A DNA stretch of 5,979 bases from JASFJH01 sp050117725 (GTDB taxonomy: Bacteria; Pseudomonadota; Gammaproteobacteria; AKS1). This document shows, piece after piece, positions 1-5,472 of this stretch. The notes under the pieces were generated by a model. The model had not been told where the DNA came from, made no database searches, and was given only the letters and a program-made list of their open reading frames with translations. The translations under genes and the position numbers were made by a program. Position 1 is the stretch's first letter. Every line of letters starts with the position of its first letter. The stretch covers positions 1 to 5,979 of the forward strand of contig JASFME010000144.1 in the NCBI GenBank assembly GCA_050117725.1. The letters are read 5' to 3'.

Positions 1-534
1 GAACCAATGGGAAAGCGCGAAGAACACCACGCCCGAGCTATATAAAATGCCTCCCGCGAGCAGCCATTGAAAACCCGCGGCCGGCAAGGCCTGTAACAGC
101 GGATCCAGCGCAACAATTACCAACCACCCCATCGCCAGGTAAAAAATTGTTGGGATTATTCGCCGCCTCGTTTTCAGCTGCATATCGACCACTATGCCAA
201 GCAACGCCATGAGCCAAATGCCAGCAAACAACCACCAACCGGGACCCTCCCGCAAGGTAATCAAGGTGAACGGTGTGTAGGTACCTGCGATGAGTAGATA
301 TATAGCCTGGTGTTCCAGGGTACGGAATAGCTTTTTCCGCCGGTCGGAAATGATGTGATAAAAGGCGGAGAAAAAATACAACAGACACAACGTCAGACCA
401 TAGATCAGGTAACTAACGAGCCTCAGATCGTCGCCATGGATTACTGCTGAGAACACAAGCACCACCGTGCCGAGCAGAGCTATCGCGGCGCCTATCAGGT
501 GCGATACACCATTTAACGTTTCGATCCTGTCCAT
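1..534 (-). CDS. trhA: Hemolysin III / TrhA (YqfA-like, PAQR superfamily) membrane protein, C-terminus cut by window edge
   Basis: The frame is open from the ATG at 534 to the window edge, giving the first 178 residues of a multi-spanning inner-membrane protein; families of this type run about 205-220 residues, so roughly 30-40 are missing. Visible HlyIII hallmarks are an N-terminal NGVSHLIGA (8-16), the S-x3-H motif SAFYH (56-60), and LEHQAIYLLIAGTYTPF (73-89) with His75. The usual Asp before that His is Glu74 here. YLAMGWL (132-138) is also typical. The final HxxxH metal-site motif lies beyond the edge. About five hydrophobic spans are seen (roughly 13-33, 39-62, 77-95, 100-117, 128-146) and a sixth begins near 157. 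An AAGG seven bases before the ATG may act as the ribosome site. Despite the name, members are PAQR-like proteins linked to membrane-lipid homeostasis rather than proven toxins. It follows the patatin gene in the same direction after 122 bases. Family assignment is firm; the physiological role is inferred. Confidence 0.88.
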   Translation of the reverse strand, partial: MDRIETLNGVSHLIGAAIALLGTVVLVFSAVIHGDDLRLVSYLIYGLTLCLLYFFSAFYHIISDRRKKLFRTLEHQAIYLLIAGTYTPFTLITLREGPGWWLFAGIWLMALLGIVVDMQLKTRRRIIPTIFYLAMGWLVIVALDPLLQALPAAGFQWLLAGGILYSSGVVFFALSHWF

Positions 535-621
535 TATTTAGCCTTGTAACGGGGACGGAACATGGGCATTTTGACATGGAGCCAGATGTTATTGAAATGC
601 CTGATAGCATCAAAACGGTCT

Positions 622-644
622 GATCACGGGTGATCCCTCAGGGA
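622..644 (-). terminator. Overlapping inverted repeats downstream of the patatin gene; weak terminator candidate
   Basis: Two short palindromes overlap just downstream of the patatin stop codon: GATCAC-GG-GTGATC (622-635) and TCCCT-C-AGGGA (634-644). Read on the minus strand, a hairpin here is followed at about five bases by only TTTT (612-615), so it is not a convincing intrinsic terminator. It could be an attenuator or mRNA-stability hairpin between the patatin and trhA genes, or chance. The rest of the 535-656 gap shows no recognisable promoter for trhA. Confidence 0.22.
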
Positions 645-656
645 CGGGGCGATCGG

Positions 657-1592
657 TTATTGCGGGTCTTTAATTCCTGGTCGCTTCGTTTTTTCATTCA
701 GCAGATGTTTGATCAGCGGCACGGCCACGGTGGCGGCGTCTCTGCCTGCCTGGATGGAATGGGGCTTGAGTTCGAAATCGCCAAACGGTAATGCACCGAG
801 GTCGGGCCGGATCACGACATCGGCCTGTTGCAGATCGGCGGCTGTGATCGCCTGGGACATGATGGACAGCGCCTGCTGCATCACGGCAAGGGTACTGTCG
901 AGTTGCACCGGGTCAGTGGGGCGTCGCGAGACATCCACGGCGATCACGATATCCGCGCCGAGTTGCCTGGCCAGCAGTACCGGCACCTTGCTGACCAGCC
1001 CGCCATCGACATAATCACGCCCGTTGATGGTCACCGGACTGACCAGGCCGGGAATGGTGCTCGATACCCTGGTCGCGAGGCCGGCATTGCCACGGGTGAA
1101 TGCGACCAGTTTGCCGGATTGCAGATCGGTGGCGGTGGCGGCAAAAGGGATGTCGAGGCGTTCGATGGGGCGATGTTGTAACAGTGTGTTGATGAAGTCC
1201 TGCAGCAGTTCACCGCGGATCAAACCGCGCCCGGAATAGGACCAGTCTGCGATCTGCTCGCGCTCGAGGTGGTTGGCAATGTCTTCGAGTTGCTTGCCCC
1301 GGATCCCGCCAGCGTACAGCACGCCGGTAACCGCTCCGGCGCTCGTGCCAACGATCAGGTCAGGATGGATTCCGTAATCTGCGAGGACATTGAGCACGCC
1401 CACGTGGGCAAAGCCGCGCGTGGCGCCGCCACCCAGCGCATAGGCGATCACGGGCCGCTTGTTAAAGGTCATTGCGGGCGGCGTCTCCTGTGGCGGATGC
1501 TCGATCACCAGCGCAGGCGGGACGGTGGTGCAGCCGGCCAGGCACACGATCACGAACAACATCAGGTAGGGGTGGGGGCGGGTTGTTGTCAT
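657..1592 (-). CDS. Patatin-like phospholipase, predicted outer-membrane lipoprotein (RssA-like)
   Basis: This is a 311-residue predicted serine lipid acyl hydrolase. Residues 1-20 form a lipoprotein signal peptide with hydrophobic core LMLFVIV and lipobox LAG|C (18-21). Cys21 would be lipidated, and Thr22 at +2 (not Asp) favours sorting to the outer membrane. The patatin core follows: oxyanion-hole loop GGGATRG (54-60), nucleophile elbow GTSAG with Ser84, and catalytic-dyad DGG with Asp196, followed by the usual xxxVPV stretch. All catalytic elements are present and the length is normal for RssA/YchK-like proteins plus a signal peptide. The ATG at 1592 is the first start in frame after an upstream stop; only a weak GGTG lies 11 bases upstream. 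The gene starts 37 bases after the diguanylate cyclase stop, so translation may be coupled to it. The likely reaction is hydrolysis of phospholipid or lysophospholipid acyl esters at the cell envelope. Substrate and biological role cannot be read from sequence. Confidence 0.93.
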   Translation of the reverse strand: MTTTRPHPYLMLFVIVCLAGCTTVPPALVIEHPPQETPPAMTFNKRPVIAYALGGGATRGFAHVGVLNVLADYGIHPDLIVGTSAGAVTGVLYAGGIRGKQLEDIANHLEREQIADWSYSGRGLIRGELLQDFINTLLQHRPIERLDIPFAATATDLQSGKLVAFTRGNAGLATRVSSTIPGLVSPVTINGRDYVDGGLVSKVPVLLARQLGADIVIAVDVSRRPTDPVQLDSTLAVMQQALSIMSQAITAADLQQADVVIRPDLGALPFGDFELKPHSIQAGRDAATVAVPLIKHLLNEKTKRPGIKDPQ

Positions 1593-1629
1593 GTTTACGT
1601 AGTCACCATGCGATTATTGGCGGCGCAGT

Positions 1630-3072
1630 TCATTTTCCCCCCGGATTCGACGCAGTGCACACGCAATTCCGACCGGATGACTTGGCGCGATACAGCGCAG
1701 TATCTGCCAGGCTCATGACACTTTCCAGATCCAGTTCATGCAGGATATGTTCTGCCACGCCCATGCTGACCGTGATAGTGAGCGTCGTATCATCTATTTT
1801 TATCGGCTGCGTGGCTATCGTCTTGCGCAGCCGTTCGGCAAAGCGGAGAGCGCCGTCGATTTTCATGTTAGGAAGGGTGAGGGCGAACTCTTCGCCACCA
1901 ATGCGGCCGAAAATATCAGTTTCGCGGGTATGCTGACGACACAATGTCGCGAGGGTTTTCAGCACGTGATCCCCTGCTGCATGCCCGTAGGTATCATTTA
2001 TCGCCTTAAAATTATCCACATCAAAGTAAATAATGCTCACGGGATGGTTGTAACGTTCGGCATCGGCAAACGCACGCTGTGATTGTTCCATGAAATACCA
2101 GCGGGTTGCAGCGCCCGTTAACAGGTCTGTCATGGCATGTTGCGCTAATTCCCGGCGTGCAATTTCTCGCTGATGTTGCAGGTAGAACATGATGCCAAGT
2201 GATACCGCCCAGAACACGAGGATAGCGCCACTGATCTTGACAGCCCGTATCCAGTTTTTTGATAGCAGCTTGTCGATAAATGCTTGTTCCGGCATGATGG
2301 CAACCATCCAGCGGCTTCCCTCGATCGGGATCTGTACCGCCACCGCCTTCAATTCCTCTGCACTGAACCGGATCTCACGCTTGAGTTTGTCACGCGGACC
2401 GGCGGCGGATACATCAATCAGGCCGGGTTCATCTGTTCTCAGCAAAAAGGTGTGATGGTTGGGCAATTGATAGCTGGCGAGAATATGCACAAGTTCGTCG
2501 GGATTAAAACTGATAAAGAACAACCCGCCATCTTCCCTCTGCACCATCAAGTCATAGTGATAATTTCCCGCCTGGGGGTGGATCCATGGTTTGTACTCGC
2601 CCGAACCGCTTGCCAGATATTCGCGAACTTCAGTACGGCAGATATCGCCTATGTATTCACCCATATAGTCGGGGGCAAAAACTCCATCCTGGCTGACTAC
2701 GGCAAAAGCAAACAAGTCCGGAAAATAGTCCTTGAAACTTGCTCGGAGTGAATCAATCAACGCTTCGTTGTCCGGCTCAGCGGCGAGTTGGGTCAGGACG
2801 GTGTTTTTGTCGGCCGTTAGTGCATGAACTACCCTGCGGCGTTCATTGAGAAGGCGCCTGATTTCGGCCGAGATGCTTGTGCCATTACTGTGAACAAGGG
2901 CCTGTTGTGTTTCGAGGTGCTCATCGTTCAGGGAGTGCGCGTCATAGAGAACCAGCAGGATAAAGACCGAGGCAATGGCCGTGATGAACCAGACCGCAGG
3001 TTCACGCAAATAAAACGACAACGCGATGTGTCGTGCTTCGTCGCCAGCTAATTGGCTCGATTTTGGATTCAA
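1630..3072 (-). CDS. Membrane-anchored diguanylate cyclase with periplasmic Cache/PAS-like sensor and GGDEF domain
   Basis: This 480-residue protein has a single transmembrane helix at about 26-44, a periplasmic region at about 45-272, a second helix at about 277-298, a short linker helix, and a C-terminal GGDEF domain at about 313-472. The domain carries FDVDNFK (350-356, metal-binding Asp351), NDTYGHAAGD (359-368) and active-site GGEEF (392-396), so it should make c-di-GMP from two GTP. RETD (383-386) sits five residues before GGEEF, the position of the inhibitory RxxD site, implying product feedback. There is no EAL or HD-GYP domain. The periplasmic part has the two-lobed, strand-rich look of a Cache-type ligand sensor (for example YHYDLM at 171-176 and GLFFISF at 183-189), but its ligand is unknown. 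No ATG or GTG precedes the domain; the best start is TTG at 3072, with GGAG 11 bases upstream. It is the first gene of the probable minus-strand unit leading to the patatin gene. Confidence 0.93.
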   Translation of the reverse strand: MNPKSSQLAGDEARHIALSFYLREPAVWFITAIASVFILLVLYDAHSLNDEHLETQQALVHSNGTSISAEIRRLLNERRRVVHALTADKNTVLTQLAAEPDNEALIDSLRASFKDYFPDLFAFAVVSQDGVFAPDYMGEYIGDICRTEVREYLASGSGEYKPWIHPQAGNYHYDLMVQREDGGLFFISFNPDELVHILASYQLPNHHTFLLRTDEPGLIDVSAAGPRDKLKREIRFSAEELKAVAVQIPIEGSRWMVAIMPEQAFIDKLLSKNWIRAVKISGAILVFWAVSLGIMFYLQHQREIARRELAQHAMTDLLTGAATRWYFMEQSQRAFADAERYNHPVSIIYFDVDNFKAINDTYGHAAGDHVLKTLATLCRQHTRETDIFGRIGGEEFALTLPNMKIDGALRFAERLRKTIATQPIKIDDTTLTITVSMGVAEHILHELDLESVMSLADTALYRAKSSGRNCVCTASNPGGK

Positions 3073-3087
3073 ATACCCCGATGCTCC
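3070..3087 (-). promoter_or_regulatory. Ribosome site and TTG start for the diguanylate cyclase
   Basis: The reading frame of the cyclase is open upstream for about 180 bases but contains no ATG or GTG before the first transmembrane helix. The first usable start is TTG at 3072-3070, preceded by GGAG (3084-3087) at an 11-base spacing. Later in-frame TTG codons (residues 18 and 22) lack a ribosome site and would cut into the segment just before the helix. A TTG start usually lowers translation, which would suit a signalling enzyme. Confidence 0.5.
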
Positions 3088-3109
3088 GTGTAAATGGGTA
3101 GCATTACAA

Positions 3110-3115
3110 AGTATA
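3110..3115 (-). promoter_or_regulatory. Candidate -10 box for the cyclase operon
   Basis: The minus strand reads TATACT here, a 5/6 match to the sigma-70 -10 hexamer (TATAAT). It would start transcription about 30 bases before the TTG start codon. At 17-base spacing the -35 position reads CGGCGG, which is not a match, so the promoter is weak, activator-dependent or not real. Confidence 0.25.
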
Positions 3116-3209
3116 GACGGGGAACGCAGAAACCGCCGTATTCGGAAAGTTATGGCAAATTTCCCTTGCAGCCTACGACAACAGACGCAGGCGCGGCCAT
3201 ATCGGCAGG

Positions 3210-3237
3210 CTGTTACAAACGCGCTATGTGTTATAAA
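3210..3237 (+). promoter_or_regulatory. Candidate promoter for the kinase-nuclease fusion
   Basis: A TATAAA box (3232-3237) lies in the most AT-rich part of the intergenic region. Sixteen bases upstream is CTGTTA (3210-3215), which matches only three positions of the -35 consensus. Transcription would begin about 35-40 bases before the ATG at 3281. The box position is sensible, but the -35 is poor. Confidence 0.3.
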
Positions 3238-3252
3238 AAGAAGGTAGAAATC

Positions 3253-3263
3253 CTGCTAAGCAG
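3253..3263. repeat. Short inverted repeat next to the fusion gene's ribosome site
   Basis: CTGCT-A-AGCAG is a perfect 5-1-5 palindrome ending three bases before the likely ribosome site GGAAG (3266-3270). It lies between the candidate -10 box and the start codon, so a protein bound there, or a small RNA hairpin, could reduce expression. A repeat this short can also occur by chance. Confidence 0.25.
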
Positions 3264-3280
3264 ACGGAAGATACATTGCT

Positions 3281-5245
3281 ATGCTTGAGCTTCTTCAACC
3301 AGGTTCTATTGTCGAGACGATCCTCGCACAGGACCGGCGGGTCTTGCTGGTCGGCGCGCCGGGCGTCGGTAAATCGACACTGGCCACGCAGTTGGCGCAG
3401 GCGCTGGTTGCCAACGCTAGGCAGTGCCGGTGTGTCAGCGCCGATCCGGGCTCGCCCGTGCTTGGTGTGCCGGGGGCAGTCACACTGGGCGAGTGGCAAA
3501 CCGATCACTGGCAAGTGAGCACAATGGAGGCGTTATGCACGCTCGATGCCGGACGCTTTCGTCTGCCACTCGTGTCCGCGGTGCGTCGCGTCCTGTCCCA
3601 ACCACTGGAAGGCGTCGTGCTCATCGATGGGCCCGGTGTTGTGCGTGGTGTGGTTGGTCGTGAATTGCTCGAAGGCCTGCTCGAGGTTACTGCCGCGGAG
3701 GTAATCCTCGTGGTCACACCGACCGTGTCAGCACCGCCGCTGCTGGATGAATTGCGCATGCAGAGCAGGCCCCGGGTGTTTGTCGTACCTGCGGCAGAGG
3801 AAGCCGTGCGGCCGGGAAAACGCGTGCGTGCCCGGCGGCGCACCGCGCAATGGGATACCTATCTTGCCGGGGGTACCACCCAGGACTTCGATTTGTCGCA
3901 ACTGAATATCATCGGCACGCCGCCACCACGCGAGCAACCTCAGGCGTGGACCGGTCGGCAGGTTGCCCTGCTCGAGGCACAGCACACCGTGGCCATGGGT
4001 GAGGTGCAGCGCTTGCAGGGAGATTGCCTGACTGTGAGCTTGCCGTGCCAGGTCAGTAGCGCCGATACACTGTTGATCCGCAATACCCAGCGCACGGCAG
4101 ACGGTGTCCTGGAGACGGCCGAACCCTGGGCAGCAGAGCGGCTTGAGTATCTGCCACCCGCAGCGGTGCTGCCGGCGATCCAGACCAGTAATGGCCCGCG
4201 CCTGGTGGGGCGCGTCGGCGCGGTCGATGTCGCCCTGATCAATGGCGTGTTTGGTGATCCGCTGTTGCATGTGCGGTTTCAGCATCAACAGCGCAGCCTG
4301 TTGTTTGATCTGGGCAGCGGTGAACGCCTGTCCGCGCGTGTTGCCCACCAGACCAGCGATGTGTTTATCAGCCATGCCCATCTCGATCATATCAGTGGCT
4401 TTGTGTCGCTGATGCGCTCGCGTATTGGCGAGTTCCCGCCGTGCCGTGTGTACGGCCCGCCGGGGCTGGCCGTACATATCGCCGGCTTCTTGCAGGGTGC
4501 GCTGTGGGACCGGGTGGCGCTCAATGCGCCACGATTCGAGGTCATCGAGTTCGATGGCAAGAGCCTGCGCCATTTCGCACTGCGCGCCACCCAACCCCGG
4601 CCGCAGTTGCGGGAAACGCGCGCCGTGCAAGAGGGCATTATCCGCGCGGAGGCGGGCTTCCAGATCCGCGCCGTGTTGCTCGATCACACTGGCACGCCGG
4701 TCGTCGCGTATGCGCTGGAACCGGACAGGCAGATCAATGTTCGCAAGGATCGGCTCAGGGCGCGCGGGCTCGAGCCGGGTCCCTGGCTGAGCGAATTAAA
4801 ACAACGCGTCGCAGGCGGCGATGAGACTGTGCGTATTCAGCTGCCGGACGGTAGTGAGGAAACAGTGCAGACACTGGCTAGCGAGTTGTTACTGATCAGT
4901 CCCGGGAAAAAGCTTGTGTATGCCACTGACCTGGCTGACACACCAGACAATCGCGAGCGTCTCATTGACCTGGCGCGGCATGCGCATACGTTTTTTTGTG
5001 AGGCGCCGTTTATTACGGCCGAGGCGGAGCATGCCTTGCGCAACGGTCATCTGACCACGCGTGCCAGTGCCGAGATCGCGAATGCGGCGGGCGTCGCGCG
5101 TCTTGTGCCGTTTCACCTGTCACGACGTTACCAGTCAGACCCGCAACAAATCTATGATGAAATCAAGGAGATCTGCCCACGCGTCGTGGTGCCCGCGCCA
5201 CACCTGTTTGCCATGCCTGCCGATGCCACACTTGAACTGGAGTAA
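3281..5245 (+). CDS. Fusion of a Clp1-like P-loop polynucleotide kinase and an RNase Z-type metallo-beta-lactamase nuclease
   Basis: This 654-residue cytoplasmic protein has no signal peptide or membrane segment. Residues 1-300 resemble Clp1/Grc3/Nol9 RNA 5'-hydroxyl kinases: Walker A GAPGVGKST (25-33), SADPGSPVLGVPG (53-65, the DxDxGQ region with Ser58 for Gln), IDGPGVVRG (115-123, the clasp region with Val120 where eukaryotic Clp1 has Trp), an Arg-rich lid-like stretch (about 177-190), and a small beta domain (about 224-280). Residues about 308-654 are a metallo-beta-lactamase domain: HAHLDH (365-370), His469, Asp550, CEAPF (573-577), His590 and His612 in FHLSRRY. All positions corresponding to the RNase Z metal and catalytic residues appear filled. 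DRLRARG...PGPW with LK (490-507) resembles the GP-motif arm that binds tRNA. The usual N-terminal FLGTG and PxKxRN loop is absent, so tRNA 3' processing is not assured. The ATG has GGAAG ten bases upstream. A 62-residue gene follows after 30 bases. Both domain calls are strong; the combined role in RNA end processing or repair is inferred. Confidence 0.88.
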   Translation: MLELLQPGSIVETILAQDRRVLLVGAPGVGKSTLATQLAQALVANARQCRCVSADPGSPVLGVPGAVTLGEWQTDHWQVSTMEALCTLDAGRFRLPLVSAVRRVLSQPLEGVVLIDGPGVVRGVVGRELLEGLLEVTAAEVILVVTPTVSAPPLLDELRMQSRPRVFVVPAAEEAVRPGKRVRARRRTAQWDTYLAGGTTQDFDLSQLNIIGTPPPREQPQAWTGRQVALLEAQHTVAMGEVQRLQGDCLTVSLPCQVSSADTLLIRNTQRTADGVLETAEPWAAERLEYLPPAAVLPAIQTSNGPRLVGRVGAVDVALINGVFGDPLLHVRFQHQQRSLLFDLGSGERLSARVAHQTSDVFISHAHLDHISGFVSLMRSRIGEFPPCRVYGPPGLAVHIAGFLQGALWDRVALNAPRFEVIEFDGKSLRHFALRATQPRPQLRETRAVQEGIIRAEAGFQIRAVLLDHTGTPVVAYALEPDRQINVRKDRLRARGLEPGPWLSELKQRVAGGDETVRIQLPDGSEETVQTLASELLLISPGKKLVYATDLADTPDNRERLIDLARHAHTFFCEAPFITAEAEHALRNGHLTTRASAEIANAAGVARLVPFHLSRRYQSDPQQIYDEIKEICPRVVVPAPHLFAMPADATLELE

Positions 5246-5275
5246 GCAGTTTTTATTGGGAGCCAGCGAGGCGCT

Positions 5276-5464
5276 ATGAAGTATTACATCTGGCTGGATC
5301 GCGATAACCGGCCCCTGTCAAAGGCCTGGCATTATGACGATGAAACCGGGCGCATGGCCGCGGAGCAACAGCCGCCGTTTGACAACGCCGTGTTACGGGC
5401 GGGGACACGTGCGCAGCTCATCGAGCGCTTCGGGCTGTGTGAGGAGGATTTTGCCGACGCGTAG
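5276..5464 (+). CDS. Small acidic protein of unknown function, downstream partner of the fusion gene
   Basis: I do not recognise a family for this 62-residue protein. It has no signal peptide or hydrophobic helix. It is acidic (12 Asp/Glu against 8 Lys/Arg) with an aromatic N-terminus, KYYIWLDRDNRP (2-13), that would suit a beta-strand and turn. A likely helix at about 38-52 follows, then a lone Cys55 and an acidic tail (EEDFADA). The ATG is preceded by GAGG only four bases away, with GGGAG 13 bases upstream as an alternative. It starts 30 bases after the fusion stop in the same direction, with no terminator between, so co-transcription is likely. Codon choice and GC content match the fusion gene, supporting a real gene despite its length. 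A role as accessory or regulatory subunit of the RNA enzyme is only a guess from position. Confidence 0.7.
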   Translation: MKYYIWLDRDNRPLSKAWHYDDETGRMAAEQQPPFDNAVLRAGTRAQLIERFGLCEEDFADA

Positions 5465-5472
5465 ACTGGGGC

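Larger units (their letters stand above)
3073..3280. other. Divergent intergenic region between the cyclase and the kinase-nuclease fusion
   Basis: This 208-base stretch separates two genes that point away from each other, and it is visibly more AT-rich than its flanks. It must hold the promoters for both directions. Candidate -10 boxes exist for each strand, and a small inverted repeat lies next to the plus-strand ribosome site. I compared the stretch by eye with the c-di-GMP-I riboswitch pattern on both strands and found no match. The open minus-strand frame running through it does not read like protein. Confidence 0.8.

Noticed and set aside
38..388. A 116-codon minus-strand frame near the left edge.
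   Set aside because: It is out of frame with the trhA reading frame, which covers the same bases and shows clear HlyIII motifs; the alternative protein has no family resemblance.
571..590. TTGACA at 571-576 as a -35 box.
   Set aside because: It is on the plus strand, pointing away from trhA, with no -10 box at 16-18 bases and no plus-strand gene downstream.
3111..3180. Resemblance to a c-di-GMP (GEMM) riboswitch near the cyclase gene, from ACGCAGAAACC-like wording.
   Set aside because: The conserved GGGACGCAAAGCC-type core and paired stems are not present on either strand.
3728..4687. A 319-codon open frame on the minus strand opposite the fusion gene.
   Set aside because: It lies wholly antisense to the well-supported kinase-nuclease frame, has a low-complexity Arg/Gln/His-rich composition and no recognisable domain; long antisense frames are common opposite GC-rich genes.
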